From Stercorarius parasiticus (Eukaryota; Chordata; Aves; Charadriiformes; Stercorariidae), in assembly GCA_013396915.1 (NCBI GenBank), contig VWZL01004340.1:923874-987873 (forward strand): a DNA stretch of 64,000 nt, written 5' to 3'. The notes beneath the pieces are model-generated. The model had not been told where the DNA came from and ran no database searches. It saw only the letters and a list, made by a program, of their open reading frames with translations. The position numbers and the translations under genes were made by a program. Below, in pieces: positions 1 through 12,325 of this stretch (position 1 is the first letter of the stretch; the number at the start of each line of letters is the position of its first letter).

Positions 1-2905
1 ACCTTGGCTTGACTACAGAGTTATCTAAAGGAGCAGGAAGCAAACAAGAAGACTCCAAAGCCGCGTCCTTTTTTAGTTCTCCATCCTCTCCCACCATGGG
101 ACCTTGTTGTGACGGGACTGGCAAGCCAAATGTCGTGTCAGACATCAGAACACCTCCTGCCGTTTGGGGGTACATGGTGTTCCCCATACCCTTCCTAATG
201 ATTGGAGCTCTCTCAGCTCTCCTTGGTGGTTGGAGTTGTTCCTCATTGTCACTCAGGTTGTCACCTCTGTCTCTTCCCACTGCTGCTGGTAGGATGTAAA
301 GTCCAACAGCTCCAGGCCAGATCCAGGTAGCACATCTCATAAAAATGTATTATTTTTGAGAATGAATAAGAACAAAAGATTACAGAGTGCATGTGTGTTT
401 CCGGGATTTTGCGTTTTTATTATATTTTTATTGATATGACTTGATATAACTGATCTAGAAATGTAGCATCCTAGAAAAGTCAGTCTGGACTGCTGGTTAT
501 AACTTTGACCACCACACTAGTAGGGTCTATCCATAGCTGTTTGATCTTTTATTACCAGTCTTGAGTTTGCTCAAAGGTGTTATGAGCTGTTTTGGAGTCT
601 GTAGTAAGTGGTGGCACGTCGACTCAATGTAACATGGATCCTTCCTGAACTAGATAATCACTGTATTGTGGTGATCAGAAACAATGACCCTTGTTCTTAT
701 ATAAACTGGTAGAAAAATCCATTAGTACCCTCAGAAAAGACTGGGAGAGACACATGAGGAGCTTGCTTAAGCCTAATGAAGCCACATTAGTGGGATGCCA
801 AAAGGTAACCCTCATGCCATGATCATTTGAACCCCAGGAGGACCACAAATTCTGTAAGTGCTCAGCCAAAGAGGCAGAGCTCTCCCATTAGCACTCTTTA
901 AATTACACAGGTGGATGGCAAAGGAAGGAGCAGAGAGCCATTGCTGTCTTTCCTATGAAAGAAGGATTAACAAAGAGTCTGTCAGTAGGAGCCTGCTGGT
1001 GAGAGATCCCCATAATGGCAGAACAAGTGAATAGCATGTGTTTAAAGAGCCCATAATCCTATATTTACACAACAGTCCTTAATGGCTCATTCAGAGCCAT
1101 TGCAAAGAACCAAGTAAATAGTGTGGTTAGAAAGTCTGTTACTTTATATTTACTCACTAGACCGTCTGCTGTGGGAGCTGTGAATGTCATGGAGAGCTAA
1201 AAGGAGCATTCTTTTGATTTTTTATTTTTTTGGCTATGAAAAGCCAACTAATAATGATACTGAAAACCACTTTCAAAAGGAACTATACCTTCACTTTGCA
1301 CCAGTGAAGGAGAACAACCATTAGCACACTTTGTCAAGGAAAGGGATGCATTTATCATCACCTGGAGTCTTTTCATAGAGACTGGATGTGCTCTAAAAGA
1401 TACGCTCTTATTCAACAAGACGTTATTGAACTCAATAGCACTCACCTGTGTGGCGGGAAAAAATTCATTTCCTTCACTGCAAGAACTACTGGGAAGGTAT
1501 AAAATGGTCTGTTTTACAATATATTATTCAAATGGTCTCTTCTGGCTTTAAATTATACTGCATTTGAGACTGGACACTAAATTTATTCTCTCAAATGTTT
1601 GTTCATGTAAACACTCAAATCTTCATTAAAGTCAAAACTATACACACAAATCAGAGTGAAGCAGACAGCTGAATAGCATGTGAAAATGAAGGTGATGCTA
1701 AATGTTTGTAGATTTGCATAGCAAATAATTATAAATCCAAAGTTAGTGGTCAGTTATGAAATGCACTGTAAAGATCTGACGAAGTCCACTCAAACAAGAA
1801 AAATTCACAGAAGAAGCTTCAGCTAATACGTAGTATTTTAGATTTCTGAAACGTTATTCAAGATCCTATCTGAACCTTAACTAATTGATCCTCAAAATTC
1901 CCATAAGGTATCGGCAAGCACTGGAATGGAGCAAATAATTAATAAGAAATCATTTATGCAATGAATTTTTCTTTTTGTTTGTGATTGTCTACACAGATCA
2001 TTAAATCTATTTATTATCCACAATGACTCACACAATTTTGTCAATAATACTTTGCTTACAAATAGTTTAAAATTTACAACTGGAAGGAAGAAGACACACT
2101 TATTGCTGTTTCCTGTGATCAGCACGGGATGACCTATGAATTAGGAATCAAATATTTAATAACTGAATACATAATTTTAAAATTCTTTTCAGTAAAAAAT
2201 GTAGGACCTCCTGTCTAAGGACAAAGGTGCTTTTTCCTTAGTTTAGAGGAAATGACAAAGTGTAGTTCAGGCAGTACCATATACTGATGCACGGTCACTC
2301 TCAGTGTGCCCAGGGAGGGTGACATGTAGAGTGGCTGCATCCATATGGGAAAAATGAATAAGACTGGAAGCGTGCACCTTCCTGAGCCTTCACATGGCTG
2401 AGGACCTAAAACTTAAAGCCACTACTGCTACATCGATGCCACCTTGTTCAATTAGATCTGATGAAGCTTCACAATGGTGTAATCTGCTGTTTCCTTCTCC
2501 CAAGCACTCATGCTACTGGAGTCTGGGAAATAAAATGTGCCATGAGAACAAAGGGAAATGGATCAAGAATATGTCAAATTGATGCTTCCTATCAAAATGG
2601 AATGGATTTTTGTGAGACAAATATATATTGTGGAAAATCCACTTTATGTAATAACCTTATTGATGCCCGGGGAGATGGAGGTACAGGCCAGCAATAAGGA
2701 GTCAGGAACAGCAACTAGGACTTTCCTGTGAGAGATCCAATGCTTATAAAACTTCACCCAGTGCAGGGGGAGCAAGATTATGCCCTCCTCTGTACGACAA
2801 CGAAGTCTCAGCAGCATCACTGATGTTTTCCCTGGACAGTCTTCACAGAGGGTAGGCCCTTTTCTACTGCAAAAGTGCATTTCTTCATCGACTTTTGTAA
2901 CACAT
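1..2905. other. gene-free unique DNA, left edge
   Basis: I see no gene here. The open frames are short, overlap on both strands and lack splice signals worth defending. The base composition is AT-leaning, with scattered ATTA cores around 1720-2060 and 2140-2190. No repeat family was recognised by eye. Confidence 0.5.
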
Positions 2906-3254
2906 TGTCATGGTTTGGCCTCAGACAGCAACAAAGAACCACGTGCCGCTCTCTTGGCCTTCCCCCATACAGAGAAGAATCAGAAGAAAAAGGCAAAACT
3001 CGTGGGTTGAGACAAAGGCAGTTTAACAGAACAGCAAAGGTAACAAGAAAACAACAACAGTAACACGGGTAGAGGAATGTACAAACACAGTTATGGAACC
3101 GCCGCTCACTGACCGGACCCAGCCTGCCCAAGTGGTGACTTCCTGCTTCTTCCCCTGGCAGCTCCGAGTCGGCATGGCTGACATGGGATGGAATACCTGT
3201 GTCCCTGCCTGGAGCCTGGGGAGAATTAACCCTATCCCCGCCAGAACCAGGACA
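2906..3254 (-). mobile_element. Solo LTR of an avian ERVL-type endogenous retrovirus
   Basis: On the minus strand the element opens TGTCCTGGTT and runs into a GGATAGGGTTAATTCTC-type stretch. That is the start of a very common avian ERVL LTR family, known here from memory of the family. It closes CCATGACA, so the TG...CA termini are intact. The plus-strand block around 2995-3020 (CTCGTGGGTTGAGACAAAGG) is another recognisable piece of the same LTR. The element is flanked on both sides by CACAT (2901-2905 and 3255-3259), a perfect 5-bp target duplication, as expected for this class. No internal gag, pol or env sequence is present, so the state is a solo LTR left by recombination between two LTRs. 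At about 349 bp it is on the short side, and internal deletion relative to longer family members is likely. Open frames inside it are not genes. Confidence 0.88.
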
Positions 3255-3585
3255 CACATTTAATTAACACAGCAGAATGGCCATCAGTGCACACGAAGTC
3301 TGTGATATTGGATATTGGAATTTGGATAGCATCCCTTGCCTCCTGTTTTCAGTATCGTTCAGCCCTGTTTTTCCCACTCAGCCCCAAACTGCAAGGGGTA
3401 ATTTCAGTCTGGATGCGTGGTCTTGTCTTTGAGATGATCTGCCAGGGCTGTGAGCAGGGTGGTGAATATATTTGTATATACACACAAAAGCCTCTATCCT
3501 TAATTTCTGCCTTGCCACTCTTAAAAGGTTTTTCTCTATGGCAGCAGAGGGAATGAGGTCAGAGTAGCTGCTCTGGAGCGTTTGG

Positions 3586-3691
3586 TAGAATCATAGAATC
3601 ACAGAATAGTTAGAGTTGGAAGGGACCTTAAAGATCACCTAGTTCCAAGCCCCCTGCCATGGGCGGGGACACCTCCCACTATAGCAGGTTG
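3586..3691 (-). mobile_element. CR1 LINE, truncated 3' end
   Basis: The plus strand shows the reverse complement of the CR1 tail: TAGAATCATAGAATCACAG, then GGAAGGGACCTTAAAGATCA and the CCCTGCCATGGG..GGGACACCTCCCACTA block. Only about 106 bp of the 3' end remain, a typical 5'-truncated copy. The similarity stops near 3691. The terminal direct repeat of CR1 type is present in two units. The copy sits about 330 bp from the solo LTR. Confidence 0.9.
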
Positions 3692-3774
3692 TTGTTTTCC
3701 AGTTTATCCTTTTTCTCCTGCTGCTTTGTCTTTTCCGCCTGAGCTGACATGAAAGGGCTCATCTGAAAGCACAG

Positions 3775-4270
3775 CCGAAATGTCTCCATCGGGCCTGAGG
3801 AGGCGCAGGGGGACGTGGGGAGTTCAGGGGGGTCTGTACACCCCTCTGTGCCGGCGGGCACCCACCTGAGAGGAGTTGAGCAAACCCTGGAGTGAATCCT
3901 CCGAGCTGGGCAGACGTCTGGGGATGTAGGGGGGTGGGATCAGTCAGCAACATTTGTCACAGGTGGAATAGTTCACACATTTGTGGCTTTTTGTCCACCA
4001 GGCCCAGCGAGCAGGGCTGGGCGCAGCCAGGCCTGGAACTACGACTGCCATCATGGACCCCCGGCTCAGCCAAACCGTCCCGGGCTGAGGGGCCGCGGCG
4101 AGGCCCTGGCACTGAGGGCCGGGGGAAAACCCCGTTGTGGTCCTTCCTTGGGTCCCCTGCCCGTGCCATGCTCTCATGTGTAGGGAACGACCCATAAAAC
4201 CAAGGAGAGCCTCTGGCCGGTGCTGGCTCCTGTCAGTTTAACTCATGAGGCGGGGGGGAAAGGCCACAGG
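3775..4270. other. GC-rich, CpG-bearing patch
   Basis: The stretch is visibly richer in G, C and CpG than its flanks, with dense CpG around 4010-4140 (for example CCGTCCCGGGCTGAGGGGCC, which continues GCGGCGAGG). It includes several GGC/GCC-rich runs. Overlapping open frames on both strands are a side effect of stop-codon depletion in GC-rich DNA, and none has convincing splice sites. It could be a small CpG island with promoter or orphan regulatory activity, or simply a GC-rich segment. The boundary with AT-rich DNA at about 4440 is abrupt. Confidence 0.45.
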
Positions 4271-5782
4271 CCCTCACTCAGCCTGGGCACAGCTGCAATT
4301 AACTTCGCCTTGATTGAATATGTCAACGGACGCCACTGCCAGGCGCTGCAGTGGATCTTCTCCCACCCCAGCGTCTGTGGCCGGTGCTGGGAGCAGAGCA
4401 ACGTTGCTGGATGTGACCCTGTGGGTCTCGGTGGCTTCACATCGTTTCCCTGAGTTTTTTAGTAGTCAAGATACCGGCTTGATTACATCTGGGGTTCTTC
4501 ACCCAGTCCTTTTAGCTAATTAAGTGTTTTAAGATGCCACGAAGAAAGTTATATAGACACAAGCAATTTTTATGAACTGTTAGCATTAATTTAAACTCGA
4601 TTCCAGCAGAGCATGCTGCGATGTTTCGGCCTATTAGCCCATCACTAATACAGACTATAGAATAGTTAATACCAGTCCATTCAAATTCAAGACAGATTTT
4701 GATTTGCTGAATAGCTTTAATTCTCCCAAAGCTGATCAAATAATAATAATAATAATAACAACAGTAACAATAACAATAAAGGCAATTCCAGTGTGATTGG
4801 CTAATCTGATGGTTTTGCTCCCAGTTTATTTTTAATTTCTGGCAGCAGTGATATTGGAAATTAAAAAGCTCTCTTGACACTCGAGTGACTCGAATCTCAG
4901 ACCAGATGAAATGAGGTGACTGAAGCAGCTCTGGGCCTTTTATTCTCTCCCATCATTATCACAGCTAATAAGAAGAAACAGGGAGGCTGCCCAGCAGTGA
5001 AGGCTGAGGACCCCCCCCTTCCTTTCCTTTTTGTGCCATCCAAGATAAAGTACTAATTATCAGGACAGCTCAAGCTCATTTGTAGGAGGAAGGGAATTGA
5101 ATGCTGCTTCAGTGAAAAGACTTAGCTCCTGTGTGCCCTTGGGCAGGGATTGAGGTACTTTGGTGATTTAAGCATCCAAATTAAAACACCTTGAAGTGAC
5201 AGGCAGACATCCCAGTGGGCTTGCTCCTTGGACCTCTGCTCTAGCTCTTGTTGCAAGGTGCAGCAGAAAAAAAACAAAACACAAAACCAATTTCACCCAG
5301 ATCACCATATACGGACAAATCTTTGAGATGAGACAAAAAAACTCAGGCCCTTCTCTGTTTTGGACAACCAAGGTGGAAAGCACTGAAGTGCAGGTTTACC
5401 CCAGGACACAGGGAGACGCGGGCTGGGGGAAACACCTGGAGATTCACACAGTATTTGCTGGCAAATGACTTGTGGAGAAAAGCAATTGGATTGACAGTCT
5501 GGGGATGAGTAAGAGTTTGGCCTGGTTCTGGCTGGAAAGGACATACTTCTATTCATGCAAGGCCTGATCGCACTGTCACTGTCGTTACTGATGCAGAAAG
5601 CACACAGCAGTGCAGTCTGACCTCGTTAGGCACAGCTCCCTGATGCAAGGGAGAACACTTAAACATTGCACATTGGTTGAAATGATCTAAAGAGATGGAG
5701 AGGTTGAGGTAAAGGTAGGAGGACAGTCCAGCTACAGTAGTCTACTTCGTCTGTCCCTCTATCCCAGGGAAGGAGCAACTCA
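4271..5782. other. gene-free DNA with AT-rich, regulatory-looking core
   Basis: No gene was seen. Between about 4440 and 4870 the sequence is AT-rich with several homeodomain-type cores (CTAATTAAG at 4515-4523, TTAATTTAAA near 4590, TTTTTAATTT near 4830) and a GATTGGCTAAT CCAAT-type site at 4795-4805. That texture is common in conserved vertebrate non-coding elements, but conservation cannot be judged from one sequence. Confidence 0.3.
4738..4780. repeat. (AAT)n microsatellite with decayed AAC units
   Basis: A run of AAT trinucleotides (about seven units) grades into imperfect AAC and AAT units. It lies inside the AT-rich stretch and is likely length-polymorphic. Confidence 0.9.
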
Positions 5783-5880
5783 GTCTAAACCACTCTTTCT
5801 GGATGTTTGTCCCACCTCTTTTAAAAGACCTCCAATGATGGAGATTCTGCAGACTTTCTAGCACTCTCTTCCATATCTAA
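5783..5880 (-). mobile_element. Old CR1 fragment (probable)
   Basis: The segment AAAGACCTCCAATGATGGAG with its flanks reads like the antisense CR1 region that normally has a short aaacctccagtgatggagattccac-type phrase after a block on 'two-thirds failed' consensus. The copy is diverged and short, lacks the terminal repeat and was recognised only by that phrase. A chance match is possible. Confidence 0.45.
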
Positions 5881-8027
5881 AGCCACCTACACTGTCACAG
5901 GGAGAGGAGAAGCAGAAAGAGGACTGTGATCTTGCAATGTGCTCAGCATTAACCAAAGATCGCACCCAGATCACTAATACACTCACTCTGGAGTTGTGGA
6001 GGGAGGCCACAGTGGGAATACAGGATGGGGGTTTGCGAAAGGGGCCCGAAACCCCTCTCTGGCGCAAGGAGGATGCCAGCATCCTCTTTGCTCCATGGCC
6101 CCAGGTCCTGCTGTGCTCTGCATATCCAGGCTGCATCCACTAAGTTAATAAACAGAGAGTTTGGGCCACAGGTCTGCCAAATCCAGCAACTAATTCATTT
6201 GAAATAGAAAACAGTGTGTTTGTGCAGGTGCTAAAGCGCCCTATCAGCAGGAATCTGTGTCTGCCATGTTCCAGATAAATGCTGGGAGAGGAGAACACCC
6301 GCCAGTGAGGCAGAGTGCCGTGCTCGCATGCTGCCCCGTCATCTGTTTTGTTAATGGTTCCATCGCTTGCCCGCCTTGAGAAGATGGTACTAACTATGCA
6401 TCACGGGGACGGCTGAGCGTGACTTACGGGCGTGGGTGCCGGAGGAGAGCCATTCCCCCTTCCAACCGCTGCACCGGAGCCCCAGGAGAGACAAAACACA
6501 GCCCTGCACCCATGAGTGGGAAAAGCAGTGATTTTGCTGATTTCGCTGATTGCTCTCAATAACTGCCACCAGCGAGGGCAAGAATGGGACAACTGGGGAG
6601 TGATACTTTTGAAAAGCACCCTCCCCATCGGGATGCTTGGGACTCACCAAGACAGTGACACATCTTTGCTTTTATGGTCTTCCAGGCATTTAATACTGCC
6701 CTTTCCATTAGACATTACTTAGGAAGCTTCACCTTCACAATCCCACAAGTGTTTTGGAGTGATGGTTCACACTGGGAGACACTTGTCAGCTTTTATCCTA
6801 AGCAAGACTAAAGCAGCAGATGAGGAGAGCATTTTCCTCGCCGGTGCTGCTGGGGAGCCTGTGCTCTCACATCCGAGGAGTTCGGGAGTGGGGAGAAGGC
6901 TTGCTGGCTGCCACAACGGCTCCCATGCCTAGCAGACACAGAGGCCAAGCTGGTAAATGAATTTCAGGCTAATGGAGGTGGGTGTTAAATATTTGCTGTA
7001 CTTGAGCAGGAGGGCCTTTGTTACTAATTACCAGGAGATGTTAAAGAAGATAGGATGTATTTAAACCTCATTGTTTGCCATTAAAACACAGATTCTTTTG
7101 CTTCTTTTCTAGGCTAAGCAGCCAATACACTTTGAGCAGTACCAGAAGGGCTCAGTGGATTAATCACTGTCCTTGAAAATAAAAAGTGATTTATTTTAAC
7201 GCAGGCAAATGTTAGGCATGAGATAGAAGCAAGCAGCTGCTGGCTTGCAGGCCAGATCAGAGTTTTGAGTCTGGTCTCTGCATACAAACAGGCCTTTCAG
7301 CCTCAGCTCTGACCTGAAGGAGAGCAGAGGCCAGGGGACGTGCCAGGCAGGGGAGTCTCAGGCATCCCTCTCTGGTGGCCCTCCTGGCAGCAGCAAGTTC
7401 TCCCTGCAGTGCCTGCCATCCGTCCTCAAGGTGCCTGCTCCAGTGCTGGGGAAAACATCAAACTTAAAGAAAACCCTGGTAAATGCAGAGACATCTCTAC
7501 CCATTTCTCACCACTCTGTCCTTTTAAGATGTGTGAATTATATGGCCCTTGGCAGTTGAGTAGATGGATGAATAGACTATACTAACTATACTATTAACTA
7601 CAGCTCAATAGATACAAGAATCCCTTGGCCCTTTCCCTGTTGCTAGAAGTACAACACAGAATGGCTTAAAACACTGCAGAAGATTTCTTCCCAGCTTTAA
7701 CGCCTGTGGTACCATTCAGTCTGGCACCCAGAGTAACTCAGGACACCAGTCTCCATCAAACCCCACCTGCAAGTGCCTTGCGGCTGCCGACTCAACAAGC
7801 CCCTTGCCCGGAGAATCGTGGCAGCCCGGGGAATACAAACAGGCTGTCAGCATTCACTGTTTCATGCTTGTCTGTTTAGGCTTCGTAAGGAAATGCTGTG
7901 CAATGACACCCTTATTGGCCCTGAATGAATCAGATTAATTATTCCAGTGAGAAATTTCCCCAGCAAGTTATTTTCCCGTTCAGTGCACTTTGTAAATATG
8001 AACTGCCTCTTCCAAAACCTTCCTGTG
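5881..8027. other. gene-free unique DNA
   Basis: No gene, RNA gene or recognised repeat was seen. The part around 6950-7200 is AT-rich with SOX-like cores (CCTTTGTTAC and CATTGTTTG), ATTA cores and CTAATTACC. It could be a regulatory element, but this rests on texture only. Confidence 0.35.
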
Positions 8028-8110
8028 AATTATCAGAAAATCTTGTTTTTCCAGAAAGGAAACTGAGGCACAGGGAAAGGTAAATGACTTTCCTGAGACA
8101 CAGGAAAATG
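8028..8110 (+). mobile_element. MIR SINE core fragment
   Basis: GAAACTGAGGCACAGGGAAA at 8060-8079, followed by GGTAAATGACTTTCCTGAGA, matches the MIR core (gaaactgaggcacagagagg, then ttaagtaacttgcccaaggt). The preceding TTTTTCCAGAAAG replaces the usual ttttacagatgag. The fragment is short and diverged, as expected for an ancient amniote SINE. Its orientation is the MIR sense direction. Confidence 0.7.
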
Positions 8111-11100
8111 TGTATAAATGAAAAAAGAACCATTTTATTAGCATGCTTATGGGAATTTCTAAATTATAATTACAGTAGGTGATGGGACAGATTTTTGCCA
8201 ATATAGTGTGTGAAAGAGCAATTTTAAAACATTCCCTATCTGCAATTCTCAAGTGTTTTCTCGTAGAAGAAGGAAGCCCTGAACAGCACATATAACTGTC
8301 TGTACAACAAACCTGTTTTTCTCAGTTGCATCTTGCAGATCCATTAGAAATAGTCCATGAACTCCCATAGATCCCTGCTGCAGTGATTAGGAAACACTGT
8401 AGATAGAACATTTTCATCACAGTGGAAAAGAAGATGTTAGGAAATTTGGTTTTAATCCAATTCAGAACAGGAAAAAATCTGATTTCCTAGCTGTCCACCA
8501 AGCAGAATGCCCAGCCAATTTTTGTTTTGGAATTTAAATTTTATATTGCAATAGAAAGACGGAACACTGTGCCAAAAAATAAAGACATATTTCTATTAGT
8601 GCTAAGCTGCAACTACTCATGGGATTTTAATGAAGGGATGCAAAAAAGAATGGCAGAACATTTCCAGCAGCACATCTGTGGTAACAGGGGCTATTGGCAT
8701 AGGATATTAGTGTACTTTATGCATTTCTGCAGGCATGTTTAACTCAAATTATGCAGATATGAAATGAACACAAAAAATTCACATAAAAACTTCCACCTAT
8801 GTTACAGGGCCTGAAAATTTCAAAACTTAAAAATTTCCCAAACAGAAGTTAACAAAGTTTTCTTTCACCACAATTTAGATTTTTTCCCTGGAAGAAGATG
8901 CTGACGTTTCATTGATCCCAAGAAATTTTTATTTTGACTGAATGGCCTTTTCCAGTAGAAAACAATATTGGCATAGCGTTCCTAAGGAGATCCAATCCCA
9001 AATCAACATTTGCAGTCCATAATGAGAGACAGGCAGCTTACTGTGGCTTAAATAAAGATATGAACTTTTTAGAAGTTTAACTATGGAAGGGTTGGAGAAA
9101 ATCTCATGCAGCCTGATGTGACCTTGTTTGCCTACCAGAAGCACGGATGGGTTAAGAGAAAGCACTGGGTCAAGGATTTAGGAGAGTCAGCTCAGCAGTG
9201 CCAACATCCATTTCAGGGTTTGATACTCAACCAGACTCGGACTGCAAAAAACAGATGGTATGAAGGGCAAGGCAGTGCTTCCAACATGATCAGCGTGAGT
9301 AAACCATCTTCTTGCAGGCAACCTTACCCCAGGACATGTATGACATGACAAAACTGCCCTGCCCCTCAGGCTGACTCACAATGTTGGGACAACGGCTAAT
9401 ACCGGGATTGCGTGCTTGTAGGGGATCACCTGGGAGGGAAAGGGATGGGGTGAACAGGCAGTCCAGCACCCACTCACAGCACTGAAAGGGTAAGATTCTG
9501 GGCTGTAATCCCCAGTGGATGGCAAAGCTGTAACTGAGAAATGAGCTGAGTTGCTAAAGATGCCTGTTTGTGTATTGCAAAACCAAGGGAAGGATTGGGA
9601 GAAACACATCTTCCAGTTTATGTTCTCCTTTCCAAGGCCTTTGATCTTGCCTCTTATTCCTAAAATAAACACAGGAAACTTTATATCAGGCTGGTGCCTG
9701 CCATTTTCCTCTGGTTTAGGAGGCAGCGCTGTGTGCTTCACCCCTGGGAGCCCTTTGTTCGCAGGAGAGCTGGGAGAGCTTGTGTCCCAAGGCAGCGCTG
9801 AAATGAGGATCTTCTCCTGAATGAGCCACAAAGCAGCTTACTCCAGATGAGCCAGGAGGAGCTGAGCGGAAGCGTGTCTCAGCTGGAAGTCTCTCTTAGC
9901 ATCTATTACAACAGCAGGGTTATCTTTGCTGCCGAAAGGAGATGTTACTGTGAGCTATGACAAACTCATTGAGTTTTACAACAACACTGGAAAACAAACT
10001 GCAATGAATTTAGAAAGGATGCTCGGGGAATGCTAAGCCAGTCCCTTTCTGCCTTTAGTTTGGCACCACTTGTTAGACCTTGCTTTAAGGCATGATACAG
10101 GAGTTTGGGTTGCGTGCACATGCACACACAAACACGTGCTCATTTTTTATTTTTGTAGGGTTGCTCACAAGGGTACGGCTGTTGGGAGGTACTTTGTTTT
10201 AGTGGAGAATATGGAATACTGAGTTGTTTGGAAATGAAAGAGGACAGGAGGCTCCACTGGCATTTTCATGAATTCGTCAAAGAACAATACCAATGTGCAT
10301 GTGAAATCCTCAGGATTTTGTAGCAAATAAGCCCACTAATGAGAAAACACGCATGTGGCCAAAGCAGTGATTGCAGCTCAAGTTTCTTGGCTTCAAAACT
10401 GCCACTCAAGCTGCAGGAGAAAGAGTTGTAGTTGGCAGAAATGCTACTACTGCACCACCACTCTCCCAAAGCCCTGAGCCACAGGTGAACCCTTTACCTG
10501 ACAAAAGATCACTAGAGTGGTGTCACCCCAGGACCGGTTTAGGGCAGTTGAGGGGTAGATTTATGCTGACAGACATTAGAGGAGGCCTGGCTAGGGCACT
10601 GCTAGGCTCAAAGTCATGCCTCACACCAAGGGAGCTATTTAAGTGCCTACACACCTACACACAGGTATCATAGAAAATGCACGGGATCGCAGATGCCTGT
10701 CAATTGTGGGTGGACGCGATACAGGAATAGGTGGAACTTGTGGCACTTCTGTAGCAGTTTGAGGCAAGATGGGATGCCTGAAGGTCTTTTATTGTCACTG
10801 TGTTTCACAACCTACATTACTCCCCAGGTAACCCAAAAATGCTGTGGGGAGCTCTGTTGCTGGAAAATGCTAGCAAGGATATGTTTTCCCCTTGACACAC
10901 CCCTTCAAGAGGAGTCCCAAGAGGGGAAGGCAGGCCAAAGTTGCCAGCTGGTACCATCCAGAGAAAAAAAACCAACAATAAAAGCCAATCCACAATGGCG
11001 AGATGAGCTGCAAGACCTGGAGGACCAGCCGAGCATCTCCATTGCTGGGAAATTTGCAATGTCTGCAACTGCCCCAGAAATTGATTTCATCCCTTACACA

Positions 11101-12195
11101 ATGCCTTTTTCAGAGGGAAATTGGGGACCTTATTGTTATTTATTATGATCACAGCTAGATCTTCAGAGATTTCCTTAATTAGCATCATTAGACACACAGC
11201 TTAATCTCAAAATCCTGGGCTTGTCAGCATGGCAAATTAAAACTTTGGGTTTTTTCTCTTCTGTATGCTGGGTTGGAGATTGTGCGAAGAAAAACTGGAG
11301 GTCTCCTGACAGTTTCAAAGAGTGTGGGAATTTGTCTTTAATCTTTGATGACTAGAGCAGCATATGCAGAGCGGATGAGTGAGAAGGGTCAGTTCTGTGC
11401 CAGAGAGAGAAACGGGGGTCATTGCATTTAAAAGAAGACCTATCCATTTGCACAACAGATGAGCTGAGCATACAGCCTGATGCCTCCCCCCCTAGCATGA
11501 GATTTCTCAAAACCCTCCAGGAACAATGGGGGAAAAACCTGCACCAGCTAATGAACACTGAATTCTAGCAGAAAGAAACCCTACAGAAGTATCTGTGACA
11601 TCCACATTAATAGCAAATGAGTTAGTTGTGATTAATGCTATTCCAGTGAACACCAAAGGAATTAATAATGATTAGGGCCATTATTTTAAAGCATTACCCC
11701 CCCAAAAAAACCCAAAGGGAAAACAATTAGATGTCTTCAGTGGTTATCTTTCACAGTATACTTACTGCAGTGATCAGACATGATATTATGCCTATTAATC
11801 AACAACATGATGGAAAAGAACGTAACTCGTGTATATCCATGAGACAGTCCTTAGAAGCGCATACCTTATTTGCTGCTCTGCTTATGAGTCTGCTGCTGCC
11901 ACAGAGAAATACGTTGGGTTTTTTTTTGTTTTCCTAGCCGTAGAAGGTGTCTCATGACTGTGGAAACAGGTTGCAGAGTCATTCATTAAAACAAAGAAAA
12001 CAAATACCCCCCCCCACATACTTAGGGACAGATTTTGCATTTTAGATCTTATGATTCTGCTTAGCCCCACTGGTTCTGAGGGAGAGCAGCCAACAGCAGA
12101 TCTTTCTACTTAATGTGTTTGGGGGTTTTTTTGGTCATGTGCTCCAAGCCCAGTATAATTTGTTCTTCATCGGTAATGAAAGGTCGCAGTGAGCC
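8111..12195. other. gene-free unique DNA
   Basis: No supportable gene was seen. A 151-codon open frame at 10693-11148 was considered and not accepted. Stretches around 11150-11240 and 11600-11700 are AT-rich with ATTA cores (GATTAATGCTATT and GAATTAATAATGATTAGG). They look like possible regulatory DNA on texture only. There are short homopolymer runs of C and T near 11920 and 12010. Confidence 0.35.
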
Positions 12196-12325
12196 TTATC
12201 ACTCTATTGCAGGTGAGGAAACTGAGGCTCTGAGACACCGTGAGGCTTTCCTGAGGTCACACAGTAATCAGTACAGAGCCAGAGGGAAATCCTGATTTTT
12301 GGCACTCTGCATTAACCACTGAGTT
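12196..12325 (+). mobile_element. MIR SINE, core to 3' part
   Basis: The order of blocks is that of MIR: TGAGGAAACTGAGGCTCTGA, then a TTTCCTGAGGTCACACAGTA block, then CAGAGCCAGAGGG, and CTCTGCATTAACCACT as the 3' end phrase (consensus gctcttaaccact). This is the best preserved MIR in the window, in sense orientation. The 5' tRNA-like part is not recognisable. Confidence 0.88.

Noticed and set aside
2817..3257. 146-codon minus-strand frame
   Set aside because: It lies inside the ERVL-type solo LTR and is a by-product of LTR sequence.
10693..11148. 151-codon plus-strand frame whose second half looks somewhat protein-like
   Set aside because: No recognisable motif, weak acceptor and no donor. 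The sequence around 11000-11150 could equally be non-coding.
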